Assembly (NCBI GenBank): GCA_039928925.1
Contig: JBDSSF010000001.1
Coordinates: 62,001-126,000, forward strand
Source: Candidatus Saccharimonadales bacterium
GTDB lineage: Bacteria > Patescibacteriota > Saccharimonadia > Saccharimonadales > Saccharimonadaceae
Direction: 5' to 3'
DNA length: 64,000 bases
Part shown: one piece after another, positions 8,100 to 16,631 of the stretch
Numbering within the stretch: position 1 is the stretch's first letter
How the letters are laid out: the number at the start of each line of letters is the position of its first letter
Translations under genes and position numbers: made by a program
The notes under the pieces: generated by a model
Told to the model about the DNA's origin: nothing
Database searches by the model: none
The model's input: the letters and a program-made list of their open reading frames with translations, nothing else

Positions 8100-9326
8100 A
8101 TGAAATTTTTTAAAGAGACTATACGTGACGTGCCGCTAGAACACCAGACTGTTCTTATGCGCGCAGACTATAATGTGCCGTTAAATGCTAAGGGTGAAAT
8201 TGACGACGATCTTCGTATTCGCGCCAGTCTTCCAACGATTGAATATTTGCTTGAACGCGGCTGCAAGGTGGTGATTATTAGCCACCTTGGTCGCCCAGAA
8301 GGTATCGATCCAAAACTGAGTCTCGAACCTATTGCGGTTCGACTCGCACAGCTCCTTAGTCGTGAGATTAGGTTTATTAATGATACGATTCATGACCGTG
8401 CAGCTCAGGTTGTAAAACGTGCACCAAAAAACAGTGTTATCGTGCTTGAGAACCTTCGTTTTGATAAGCGCGAAGAAGCTGATGACATGGACTTTGCAAA
8501 AGCAATCGCTAAAGCATCAGGCGCACGCTATTTCGTGCAGGATGGGTTCGGTGTTGTTCACCGTGCTCATGCCAGTACACACGCAATTACGATGTGCCTC
8601 CCAAGTGTTGCTGGTCTTCTTCTTGAAAAAGAATACATGTCTATTACAGGTGCAATGAATCATCCAAAACGACCACTTTACGCAGTCATGGGCGGAGCAA
8701 AAGTGAGCGATAAAATCGGGCTTATTAAAGAATTCGTGACACGTGCCGATAAGATTATTGTCGGCGGCGCCATGGCAAATACATTTCTTGCATATAAAGG
8801 GCTCTCGCTTGGTGCAAGTAAATACGAATCAGATCAAAAAGATACCATTGATGGTATTTATGCTGCGGTCCGTGAAAAAGTAGGCGATGATGTCGATAGT
8901 TTCTTGGTTCTCCCAAGTGATGTCGCAGTTGCAACCTCAATTGATGCTGATCAGCCTCGTAAAAATGTCTCAGTTGATAAAATAGGAGACAAAGACGAAG
9001 CACTCGATATTGGTGATCAGACGATCGAAGTGATTGTAAAAGATGTCACAGATAACGCCGCGACCGTCATCTGGAACGGAACGCTTGGCTACGCTGAACT
9101 TCCAAACTTTGCTCATGGCTCTGCAAGACTTGCGATGGCACTTGCGACAAAACCAGAGACAACATCAATTATTGGTGGTGGTGATACGGCCGATTTCATT
9201 ATCAAATGGGACGCAAAAAAAGGTGGTAGTTTTACGCACGTTTCTACTGGCGGCGGCGCGAGCTTAGAGCTCATGGCTGGGGACAAATTGCCAGGTATTG
9301 AAAGTTTGCTAGACGCCCGTAAATAA
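8100..9326 (+). CDS. pgk: phosphoglycerate kinase
   Basis: Transfers phosphate from 1,3-bisphosphoglycerate to ADP. The 408 residues carry 'LMRADYNVPL' (substrate site, R and D of the RxDxNVP motif), 'ISHLGRPEG', 'LENLRF', 'GGAKVSDKI' and the C-terminal 'GGGDTADF' nucleotide loop. I prefer the ATG at 8100, with a GGGGTGGGG purine run just upstream, over a GTG at 8094. It lies in the pyk-pgk-tpiA operon. Confidence 0.96.
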   Translation: MKFFKETIRDVPLEHQTVLMRADYNVPLNAKGEIDDDLRIRASLPTIEYLLERGCKVVIISHLGRPEGIDPKLSLEPIAVRLAQLLSREIRFINDTIHDRAAQVVKRAPKNSVIVLENLRFDKREEADDMDFAKAIAKASGARYFVQDGFGVVHRAHASTHAITMCLPSVAGLLLEKEYMSITGAMNHPKRPLYAVMGGAKVSDKIGLIKEFVTRADKIIVGGAMANTFLAYKGLSLGASKYESDQKDTIDGIYAAVREKVGDDVDSFLVLPSDVAVATSIDADQPRKNVSVDKIGDKDEALDIGDQTIEVIVKDVTDNAATVIWNGTLGYAELPNFAHGSARLAMALATKPETTSIIGGGDTADFIIKWDAKKGGSFTHVSTGGGASLELMAGDKLPGIESLLDARK

Positions 9327-9363
9327 GTACGTTACACTAAAGAATAAGAAAAGCAGAAGCATT

Positions 9364-10149
9364 ATGGCTCAAGATAAAACACTCATTGTCGGCAACTGGA
9401 AAATGAACCTCACTACTCATGAGGCAAGTTTATATATTCATAAGCTCGCAGGTCTCGTAAAACCTCACCGTGACGTCGAAGTTGTCATCGCACCGTCACT
9501 TCTTTCACTCCAATCACTGAGTCTTCAAATAGACCGAAAACAGTTTAAACTCGCTGTTCAAAATCTCTACTGGCGAGATAGCGGTGCATTTACAGGCGAG
9601 GTTTCAGCCGCGCAGCTTCACGGCATTGTTAACTACGCTATTGTCGGTCACTCCGAACGACGTCATATTTTCCATGAATCAGACAAAGATACCCGTGCGA
9701 AGGTACAGGCAGCGATTCGTAATGACATTAAGCCAATCCTCTGTATTGGTGAAACAGCCAGTGAACGTGCCGATGGTGAAACGCATGACGTCCTTCACGA
9801 TCAACTTCTTGGTGGACTTGCTAATGTGACAAGCGAAGAACTAAAAAGTGTTGTCATCGCCTACGAACCAGTCTGGGCAATCGGAACGGGTGTTAGCGCT
9901 ATGCCGGCAGACGTTGAAAAAGCAGTGAAGACGATACGTAACCAGGTTAAACACCTTTATGGTAAAGAAGCAGCCGAAGCAATCGCAGTTCTTTATGGTG
10001 GTAGTGTGAAGGCAGATAGTGCTGCAGCATACCTCGCAACTCCTGGAGTTGATGGATTACTGATTGGTGGAGCAAGTCTCGAAGCAGAAGGATTTGTCAG
10101 TATCATAAAAGGGGCACATAAACTAAAAAGTAAGGGTGGGGACCAATGA
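9364..10149 (+). CDS. tpiA: triosephosphate isomerase
   Basis: Interconverts dihydroxyacetone phosphate and glyceraldehyde 3-phosphate. It has 261 residues, slightly longer than the usual ~250. Visible motifs: 'GNWKMN' (catalytic Lys), 'VGHSERR' (catalytic His), 'AYEPVWAIGTG' (catalytic Glu and flexible loop), and 'LYGGSVK' (phosphate loop). The stop overlaps the start of the next gene (ATGA). Confidence 0.96.
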   Translation: MAQDKTLIVGNWKMNLTTHEASLYIHKLAGLVKPHRDVEVVIAPSLLSLQSLSLQIDRKQFKLAVQNLYWRDSGAFTGEVSAAQLHGIVNYAIVGHSERRHIFHESDKDTRAKVQAAIRNDIKPILCIGETASERADGETHDVLHDQLLGGLANVTSEELKSVVIAYEPVWAIGTGVSAMPADVEKAVKTIRNQVKHLYGKEAAEAIAVLYGGSVKADSAAAYLATPGVDGLLIGGASLEAEGFVSIIKGAHKLKSKGGDQ

Positions 10150-11363
10150 AAGAACTTGATTTTGACGAACTAGACCGGGCAGTGAGCTCTCTCATGTCTG
10201 ATGCCTCATCTTTTGCTACTTCCGCTCCTGATGGACCAAAAGAAAAAATCCTTGACATTCCACTGACAGATACACAGCCTGCATCTCAAGCAGGTGGCTT
10301 TATGATGCCTGGCGCTCAGAAAGTCGATAAGGCCGAAGACGACGACGATGCGGACGAAGAAGATAATACGCCAGTTGTCAAAGCACCACCAGCGATTCGT
10401 CGTTCGAATGGCCGCTTTATGGACGTTGTTCACCCCTCATCAGATATGAAACAAGCAGGTCCATCATTTACTTCAGCACCGAGGCAGGGAATAAGTATCT
10501 CCCCTGCCCCATCGGTTCTTGCTATGCCGACTGAGCCACCAAAACCAGTTGAGCCAATCGAACAAACGCCAACAGCAGCACCAGTGGTCTCTGAACCTGA
10601 AGTAAAAGAAGAAGCTGCTACGAGCGACTGGCCTGACCCACTTGATATGGCGAAACCGTCTGAGGAAAAGCAAGAAGAGAAGCCTGAAGAGAAAGTTTTA
10701 GATACTGAACCTGATACAGAACTTGCAGCAGCTCTTGAATCGCTCCCTGCTATTGATGAGGAAGTAAAATCTTCACCACTTGCATCACCGTTTCTGAGTG
10801 ATACGAAAGTTGAAAAGCGACCACTCGGTGGCTCTGGCTCATTTACAGTAAGTGAGCAAACAAACGCGCTAGCAAGTGATGTACCCGTTCCAGAAGTGAC
10901 AGCTGAAGATCAGACGGTTACAGACCCTACGGCATTTGAAGCACCACTTCCTGAAGAATTCCAATCTGATCTTGTGGCAATTGAATCTGGTGAGGCGAAT
11001 GAACCAACACCAGATCTAGTTCCAGCTCCAGTTGAAGCACCTGCACTCGTTGTCACGACAAAAATGGCATCAGCTCCAGAGCGCGTGACCTCTAAAGAGC
11101 CAGTCAAAGCACTTATTCCAGACCATTTCCCTGACGAAGATCTTCCAAAAGGACCATCGTCTATTGCACAGCAGTACCGCGAAGAAGCAAGCACTGGTGA
11201 CCAGACGAATGGCTCAATCTATGACACGGATTCATACCATAAACCACTTGCGCATCCAGCTAAGAAAAAAGCTAGTTGGCTATGGATTGTTTGGATCCTT
11301 CTTATTCTTGCCGTTGGTGCAGGCATTGGTGCCGGACTCTACTATTTCGGTATTGTAAAATAG
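10146..11363 (+). CDS. acidic low-complexity protein with C-terminal membrane anchor
   Basis: A 405-residue protein whose first ~365 residues are acidic, rich in P, E, S and A, and probably unstructured. It ends with a basic 'AKKKAS' followed by one transmembrane helix (WLWIVWILLILAVGAGIG), so it is tail-anchored with a large cytoplasmic part. The ATG overlaps the tpiA stop and has an AGGGTGGGG ribosome site. I do not recognise a family. Low-complexity acidic membrane proteins of this type are common in Patescibacteria genomes. Cotranscription with the glycolytic genes is likely; any link in function is unknown. Confidence 0.8.
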   Translation: MKELDFDELDRAVSSLMSDASSFATSAPDGPKEKILDIPLTDTQPASQAGGFMMPGAQKVDKAEDDDDADEEDNTPVVKAPPAIRRSNGRFMDVVHPSSDMKQAGPSFTSAPRQGISISPAPSVLAMPTEPPKPVEPIEQTPTAAPVVSEPEVKEEAATSDWPDPLDMAKPSEEKQEEKPEEKVLDTEPDTELAAALESLPAIDEEVKSSPLASPFLSDTKVEKRPLGGSGSFTVSEQTNALASDVPVPEVTAEDQTVTDPTAFEAPLPEEFQSDLVAIESGEANEPTPDLVPAPVEAPALVVTTKMASAPERVTSKEPVKALIPDHFPDEDLPKGPSSIAQQYREEASTGDQTNGSIYDTDSYHKPLAHPAKKKASWLWIVWILLILAVGAGIGAGLYYFGIVK

Positions 11364-11396
11364 TCAGCTTCAGTGTGATTCACGTCTTAAGTCGGC

Positions 11397-11402
11397 TATA
11401 CT
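11397..11402 (+). promoter_or_regulatory. -10 box of the UvrD gene (leaderless)
   Basis: TATACT ends 7 nt before the ATG at 11410. There is no Shine-Dalgarno sequence. Confidence 0.65.
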
Positions 11403-11409
11403 AGATACA

Positions 11410-13521
11410 ATGGATTTATTCGAAGGACTTAACCCGGCACAGTCCGAGGCAGTACAAACTGTGGACGGCCCAGTACTCATTTTGGCAGGTGCGGGGAGTG
11501 GGAAAACAAAGACACTGACGCACCGTATTGCGTATCTTATTGCGCACGAACATATCTGGCCAAATGAAATTTTAGCCGTTACGTTTACGAACAAGGCCGC
11601 TAAGGAAATGCGCGAACGTCTCGGCCATCTTCTGAATCAGAACGGTTCCAACCGTTCTTTTATGCCATGGATGGGAACATTCCATGGTATCTGCGTTCGA
11701 CTGCTAAGACAAGACGGAGACAAGATTGGTATTGCACCAAACTACGTTATTTACGATGAGGATGATCGTCAGGGACTTATTAAGCAGGCGATGAAGCAAC
11801 TGTCCCTTACGGACAAGCAGATTAAACCCCGTGCCGTCAGTAGTATTATTAGTAATGCAAAAAATGAGCTTGTCAGTCCTGGAGAATTTATTTCTACGGC
11901 TCAGTATCCATTCGAACAATCAGTAGGGAAAATATATGAGCACTACGAAACACTCCGCAAAAAAGCCGGCGCACTAGATTTTGACGATCTTCTGATTGAA
12001 ACAGTTCGTCTGTTTAAAGAAAAACTAGATATAAAAGCTATTTGGCGCGACCGCTTTAAGCATATTTTAGTCGACGAGTACCAGGACACAAACGCTGCCC
12101 AGTACGCCATTATTAAGAGCCTCATCGGTGAATCTCGTAATGTCTGCGTCGTCGGTGACGACTGGCAGTCGATCTATAGCTGGCGAGGGGCAGACTTTAC
12201 GAACATTTTGAACTTCGAACGTGACTTTCCAGGTGCAAAGATTATAAAACTCGAGCAGAACTATCGTAGCACTGGCTCTATTCTTGAAGCCGCACAGAAT
12301 GTTATTACTAAAAATACGACAAGAACAGATAAGAAGCTTTGGACAGCTGAACCAATGGGTGATCCAGTTCAAGTCCACGGGGTCTACGATGAAGCCGAAG
12401 AAGCCTATACGGTTGCAAGTAGAATCAGCGCTCAGGCGGCAATTGGGGCAAGGGCATATGGAGACTTCGCTGTCTTGTACCGAACAAACTCCCAGAGCTA
12501 CACACTTGAGCGCTCATTTTTACAGCTCCGTATCCCCTACCAGATTATTGGCGGTGTTCGTTTCTATGACCGTAAAGAAATTAAGGATATGATTGCTTAT
12601 CTTCGACTCCTCTACCAGCCAAACGACAGGATGAGCTTTACTCGTATTGTGAACATCCCAGTAAGAGGTATCGGCGCAACCAGTCTCGAAAAATTCCTAT
12701 CATGGCAGGCAGGTAGTGGCATGGATATTATCGGCGCTCTTTCAAATGTCGAGCAGACTAGCAGCCTGATGCCAAGGGCGCGAATGGCCCTCGCTAAATT
12801 CGGTGAGTTACTAAGAATCTTACAGGCAAAAGTCCAGGCAGAGCAATCACCAACTGAGATTATTGAATACCTTATTGAAAAAACTGGGTATCGAAACTAT
12901 CTTCTCGATGGAACACCGCAGGCAGAGGAGCGGGAAGCCAACATCGGTTCCCTTATATCTGACGCCGCATCGTTTGCCTCGCTTCCAGACTTCCTCGAAG
13001 AAGTGGCGCTCATGTCGAGTGCCGATACGAGTAGTAATGATCAAAAGGTGACGCTTATGACGATCCATGCTGCAAAGGGTCTCGAGTTCCCTGTTGTTTT
13101 TATGGTCGGCATGGAAGAGGGTATTTTCCCACATTCGAGAGTCTACGAGGCAGGTCCGAGCGAACTTGAAGAAGAGCGTCGTCTTTGCTACGTCGGTATG
13201 ACGAGAGCAAGGCAGGAGCTTCATCTTAGCTACGCACAGAGCAGGCTGCAGTTTGGCCAGCGGGCATATAATCCAGCATCTAGATTTCTGAGTGATATGG
13301 GCTACGAACTCGCTTCGATGCCATCACCATCATTTAAGCAAAATACCTCAGACGAGACATTCTTTGACGTACCACAGTTTGAAATATCAGACCGAGTTCG
13401 CTCATTACAATTTGGGGCAGGCGAGATCGTTGATATAGACGGCATGGCGGTAACGGTGTTATTTGACAGCGGCCAGCGGAAAAAACTAAATGTTGAATAC
13501 GCACGGCTTGAAAAAATATAG
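11410..13521 (+). CDS. UvrD/PcrA-type DNA helicase
   Basis: A 703-residue superfamily 1A 3'-5' DNA helicase for nucleotide excision and mismatch repair and for clearing replication obstacles. Motifs in order: Q motif 'LNPAQSEAV', Walker A 'GAGSGKTKTL' near residue 30, motif Ia 'AVTFTNKAAKEM', Walker B 'ILVDEYQDTN', motif III 'GDDWQSIYSWRGA', motif IV 'LEQNYRS', motif V 'MTIHAAKGLEF' and motif VI 'YVGMTRAR'. The C-terminal tail (RVRSLQFGAGEIVDIDG) is the PcrA/UvrD Tudor-like domain that contacts RNA polymerase. The ATG at 11410 directly follows a -10 box. Confidence 0.96.
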   Translation: MDLFEGLNPAQSEAVQTVDGPVLILAGAGSGKTKTLTHRIAYLIAHEHIWPNEILAVTFTNKAAKEMRERLGHLLNQNGSNRSFMPWMGTFHGICVRLLRQDGDKIGIAPNYVIYDEDDRQGLIKQAMKQLSLTDKQIKPRAVSSIISNAKNELVSPGEFISTAQYPFEQSVGKIYEHYETLRKKAGALDFDDLLIETVRLFKEKLDIKAIWRDRFKHILVDEYQDTNAAQYAIIKSLIGESRNVCVVGDDWQSIYSWRGADFTNILNFERDFPGAKIIKLEQNYRSTGSILEAAQNVITKNTTRTDKKLWTAEPMGDPVQVHGVYDEAEEAYTVASRISAQAAIGARAYGDFAVLYRTNSQSYTLERSFLQLRIPYQIIGGVRFYDRKEIKDMIAYLRLLYQPNDRMSFTRIVNIPVRGIGATSLEKFLSWQAGSGMDIIGALSNVEQTSSLMPRARMALAKFGELLRILQAKVQAEQSPTEIIEYLIEKTGYRNYLLDGTPQAEEREANIGSLISDAASFASLPDFLEEVALMSSADTSSNDQKVTLMTIHAAKGLEFPVVFMVGMEEGIFPHSRVYEAGPSELEEERRLCYVGMTRARQELHLSYAQSRLQFGQRAYNPASRFLSDMGYELASMPSPSFKQNTSDETFFDVPQFEISDRVRSLQFGAGEIVDIDGMAVTVLFDSGQRKKLNVEYARLEKI

Positions 13522-13551
13522 TTTTCAAAATTAGCGCCATACGGCCTAATT

Positions 13552-13560
13552 TGGTATAAT
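13552..13560 (+). promoter_or_regulatory. extended -10 promoter of the Rpf-like gene
   Basis: TGG-TATAAT. The likely start codon is 38 nt further on, so this mRNA should have a short leader with no Shine-Dalgarno sequence. Confidence 0.6.
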
Positions 13561-13598
13561 TAATCAAAGTACATTCTAAATTGAATGCTACCTTGTGT

Positions 13599-14825
13599 AT
13601 GAGAAATTTATTTCGTATTAATCCCACCCACCTATTCCGTGTTTTCGCTTTTACCGGCGTCGTTTTGTTATTGTTTACGCTTTTTAGCTCAGTTATGACT
13701 GCACAGGCGGCTACAACCAGGACAGGAACCGGCGGACGCCTCATTACGATCCACGATAACGGACAGGACCGTGGCCTTATGACAAACGCAACGACTCTTC
13801 GAGATGCGTTTAATGAAGCCCATATTCCACTAGATAAAAATGACCTGGTTGAACCTGGTCTTGATGAACAACTCGTCGCAAATAACTATGAAGTGAATGT
13901 CTATAGAGCACGTCCTGTCATGATCATCGACGGTGCGGTTCGTCAAAACGTTATGACCCCATACCAAACAGCCGAGCAAATTACCCAGCACGCTGGTATC
14001 GAGCTTCACGACGAAGATAAGACAACTATTAGCAGGAGCGACAATATCGTTGCTGATGGAAGTGGCCTCCTCCTTACGATCAACCGGGCAACACCATTTA
14101 CACTCGTACTTTATGGTAAAAAAGTTAGCGCGTATACACAGGCAGCATCTGTGGGAGACATGCTAAAAAGTAAGGGCATTAGTCTTGGAAAAGATGACAC
14201 ACTTTCAGTTGGATCAGCTACAAAAATACAGGCTGGTATGTCAATTGAACTATGGCGAAACGGCGTCCAGACAGTGACGCAAAGTGAAGATATCGCCTTT
14301 ACGACTCAGCAAATTCAAGACGCTGATCAGCCAGTTGGCTACAAGGTAGTCCAAACTCCTGGTGTTAACGGGAAGAAGTCCGTTTCATACCAGATCGAAA
14401 TGAAGAACGGTATTGAAGTAAGTCGTCAGGTGATTCAGAGCGTCACAACAACAGAACCGGTCAAACAGGTTGAAACTGTTGGTATTAAAGTAAATCTTCC
14501 CCCTGGATCTCATCAGGACTGGATGGCAGCCGCTGGTATTGCCGAGAGTGACTTTGGATACGTCGAATATATCGTTGGCCACGAAGGTGGATGGTGCCCA
14601 GTAAGATGGCAAGGTGATCGCGGATGTGTCAATCACGGTTCTGCACCAGCAGGATCTGGCTATGGTATCGTGCAGGCAACTCCTGGCGGTAAGATGGCGT
14701 CAGCCGGAGATGACTGGCTTACGAACCCAATTACACAGCTTCGCTGGGCAACAGGTTACGCAGTAGGAAGATACGGTAGCTGGGCGGGTGCATATAACCA
14801 CTGGCTCTCTAGTCATAACTGGTAA
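13599..14825 (+). CDS. Rpf-like secreted wall hydrolase (DUF348, G5, lysozyme-like domains)
   Basis: A 408-residue exported protein. It has an N-terminal signal-anchor helix (about residues 13-35, ending MTAQAA), then two or three DUF348 ubiquitin-like repeats ('TLRDAFNEAHIPLDKNDLV', 'TAEQITQHAGIEL', 'SVGDMLKSKGISLGKDD'), then a G5 domain ('VQTPGVNGKKSVSYQIEMKNG'), and a C-terminal lysozyme-like domain with 'IVGHEGGW', 'GYGIVQATPGGKMASAG' and 'WATGYAVGRYGSW'. This is the RpfB/YabE layout of resuscitation-promoting factors, which cut the glycan chain. The ATG at 13599 is favoured over a TTG at 13581. It stands 2 nt before rsmA. Confidence 0.9.
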   Translation: MRNLFRINPTHLFRVFAFTGVVLLLFTLFSSVMTAQAATTRTGTGGRLITIHDNGQDRGLMTNATTLRDAFNEAHIPLDKNDLVEPGLDEQLVANNYEVNVYRARPVMIIDGAVRQNVMTPYQTAEQITQHAGIELHDEDKTTISRSDNIVADGSGLLLTINRATPFTLVLYGKKVSAYTQAASVGDMLKSKGISLGKDDTLSVGSATKIQAGMSIELWRNGVQTVTQSEDIAFTTQQIQDADQPVGYKVVQTPGVNGKKSVSYQIEMKNGIEVSRQVIQSVTTTEPVKQVETVGIKVNLPPGSHQDWMAAAGIAESDFGYVEYIVGHEGGWCPVRWQGDRGCVNHGSAPAGSGYGIVQATPGGKMASAGDDWLTNPITQLRWATGYAVGRYGSWAGAYNHWLSSHNW

Positions 14826-14827
14826 TC

Positions 14828-15592
14828 ATGCCAAATAAATCCCTCGGACAGCACTGGCTACGAGATCGCGATGTGTTAGCGCACATTGCAGATCTTGCAG
14901 ATATTAAAAAGTCAGATACGGTTCTTGAAATTGGTCCTGGACTTGGTACTCTAACATCCGAACTGCTCAGACGTGCAGACAAGGTGATTGCCGTTGAATT
15001 TGACGAAGACCTGGCGCGAAAACTCCCCGGTCAGTTTCCTGGCAAGAATCTCGAAGTCAAAACAGGTGACATCCTTTCATTCGATCTTTCCCAGCTTCCG
15101 AAAAACTATAAAGTTGTTGCCAATGTCCCCTACTACATCACGAGTAAAATAGTTCAGCTTCTTATGACAGCAGATAACAAGCCATCAACAGCAGTACTTC
15201 TTGTCCAAAAAGAAGTAGCCCAGCGCCTCGCGGCAAAACCAGGTGATCTGAGTATCCTCGGCGTCAGTGCGCAGCTTTTTTCTCATGTAAGTCTTGGCGA
15301 CATAGTTCCGGCTGCTCTTTTTGAGCCAGCCCCTAAAGTAGATAGTCAGGTGGTGGTATTAAAAACCCGCACTGAATCATTTCTAGGTGATATACCAGAA
15401 AAAGAATTCTTTAAAGTTGTAAAAGCTGGCTTCTCTGCAAAACGCAAAAAACTACGCTCGAGTTTGTCTGCTGGTCTTGGTATCACGAAACCAGAACTAG
15501 AAGCAATGCTAAAAGAGGCGAACATCAGCCCGGACGATAGGGCAGAGAGCTTGTCGCTCGATGATTGGCTACGACTAACGAAACTTCAATAA
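14828..15592 (+). CDS. rsmA: 16S rRNA dimethyladenosine transferase (KsgA)
   Basis: Dimethylates two adjacent adenines in the 3'-terminal hairpin of 16S rRNA during small-subunit assembly. The 254 residues show 'KSLGQHWLRD' (substrate recognition), the SAM loop 'LEIGPGLGTLT', 'AVEFDEDLA' and the catalytic 'NVPYYITS' motif, with the small C-terminal helical domain at the end. The start lies 2 nt after the stop of the Rpf-like gene, so the two are cotranscribed, as rpf and ksgA are in Actinobacteria. Confidence 0.95.
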   Translation: MPNKSLGQHWLRDRDVLAHIADLADIKKSDTVLEIGPGLGTLTSELLRRADKVIAVEFDEDLARKLPGQFPGKNLEVKTGDILSFDLSQLPKNYKVVANVPYYITSKIVQLLMTADNKPSTAVLLVQKEVAQRLAAKPGDLSILGVSAQLFSHVSLGDIVPAALFEPAPKVDSQVVVLKTRTESFLGDIPEKEFFKVVKAGFSAKRKKLRSSLSAGLGITKPELEAMLKEANISPDDRAESLSLDDWLRLTKLQ

Positions 15593-15618
15593 TACCTGGC
15601 ATACGGCCAGGTATTATT
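15591..15618 (+). terminator. rsmA terminator
   Basis: A 10-bp stem (AATACCTGGC with 5-nt loop) overlaps the rsmA stop codon. The T-run behind it is weak. Confidence 0.65.
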
Positions 15619-15708
15619 CGTAGAAAACAAAAAAAACATAAAAAAAGACGCCTACTTGGCGCTATGCATATCGATTGAAGTTATCGACAGTTAGATAATA
15701 AATATATG

Positions 15709-16147
15709 CCTGGGGCGGGTAACTGTTTCCAGTAAACCCGCCCCAGGGGCAAATCACATACAATCTGAAGTGATCAGCTCGCCCCGAAGGGGAGGTATCT
15801 GTCACAGATGGAAGAGCAGAACTGCTCGTCCGGTGACGATCGCATCAGTTTAATACATGGGCCCGCAGTGGGTTCACCGTCCAGCGCAGCTGTTTGGCTG
15901 GCACGGCGTCCCCACTGCGGGGGCTTGTGAGCGGGTGGACGTTTGGGCCGCTGCTTCGATTTGCATCGACGCGGCCCAGACTACTGCCCGAGAATCACTG
16001 TGAACATTCCTTCACCCTTTCTCACGCGAACTAGCTGTCGCATGGGTCACAAAGTTGCTCTAGGCGTCTTTCCCTTGCGCGGGCAAAAGACGGAGAACCC
16101 TTTGGTGGGGGACTCTCTAAACCCTAGACTAAGGTCATTCGTTCTCC
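15709..16147. other. hairpin-dense GC-rich stretch, candidate large structured RNA (island B)
   Basis: About 440 nt without a convincing gene but with six successive helices: 15710-15720/15736-15746 (11 bp), CCCC/GGGG with small hairpins at about 15780-15835, 15862-15872/15911-15921 (11 bp, with an inner CCAGC/GCTGG), 15941-15951/15971-15981 (11 bp with one wobble and an inner TCGAT/ATCGA), 16066-16071/16086-16091, and 16092-16098/16141-16147 (GGAGAAC/GTTCTCC). A weak promoter may precede it near 15675-15705. I see no RNase P, tmRNA or SRP signature. The strand is not certain, though the terminator at 16392 favours plus. Confidence 0.5.
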
Positions 16148-16195
16148 ATTCGGACTACATGTGCTTGATCACCGAGTGCGACGACGGCCACTTGC

Positions 16196-16387
16196 ATGGG
16201 CGCCGTGTCCCATCTGGAGTGGCCGCCGCCGGCCGATGATCAGCTGTCGCTGGTGATCGGGTCGGAGCCGCCGGCCGGGGAGGGGTTCGAGATCTCGGAC
16301 TTGGTCTTCTTGAAGGACTCGTGGTGCGAGGTGGTGCCGTACGGAGGGGACATGGTTGGTGTACCTTTCGTTTGGCCGGAAGTGTGA
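16196..16387 (+). CDS. 63-residue high-GC3 protein (island B)
   Basis: A small ORF of 63 residues that ends 4 nt before a very strong terminator hairpin. Almost every third codon position up to about codon 50 is G or C (CTG GAG TGG CCG CCG CCG GCC), as in high-GC Actinobacteria and unlike anything around it, which argues that it is coding. The product is acidic and rich in P, E and V, with no signal peptide. No clear ribosome site precedes the ATG. An ORF starting at 16159 in another frame overlaps its 5' end with similar codon choice, so an older, longer gene broken by a frameshift is possible. Family unknown. Confidence 0.45.
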   Translation: MGAVSHLEWPPPADDQLSLVIGSEPPAGEGFEISDLVFLKDSWCEVVPYGGDMVGVPFVWPEV

Positions 16388-16391
16388 TTCA

Positions 16392-16448
16392 CTCCGGTCT
16401 GATCTATACTGAAATTATGTTCAGTCCAGATCAGACCGGAGTATTTTT
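16392..16448 (+). terminator. strong terminator of island B, first part
   Basis: A 14-bp perfect stem (16392-16405 with 16428-16441) continues into an inner ACTGAA/TTCAGT pair, followed by a T-rich run. The stem is unusually long for a terminator. Confidence 0.8.
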
Positions 16449-16530
16449 ATTACCTAACTGTCAAAGTACCGACCAGGATTGAATTGCTCCACTCAACTGA
16501 TTGATTTACACACTCTACATCATAATTATA

Positions 16531-16590
16531 CTATTGTCAATATCTTTTAAAAAAAGTTGCTAGAATTATATAAAAGTGAAATAATATATA
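16531..16590 (+). promoter_or_regulatory. AT-rich promoter region of the 16632 gene with palindrome
   Basis: It contains the palindrome TATTG-T-CAATA (16531-16541), also present in the island C promoter, and a possible promoter TTGCTA (16556-16561) with AATAAT or TAATAT 17-19 nt later. The palindrome match is clear; the exact promoter boxes are not. Confidence 0.45.
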
Positions 16591-16631
16591 CAGGTTTATG
16601 CCAGTAGTCCCACACTTCGATCGGAGTTCGC

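Noticed and set aside
15709-16147. RNase P RNA, tmRNA or SRP RNA in island B
   Set aside because: I looked for the conserved P4 strands and GGAAAGTCC of RNase P, a tRNA-like end and tag frame of tmRNA, and the SRP loop; none is present.
15943-16239. 98-codon ORF across the hairpin stretch
   Set aside because: It crosses strong helices, has no ribosome site and its translation shows no domain or plausible composition. Only its last 27 codons share the high-GC3 bias.
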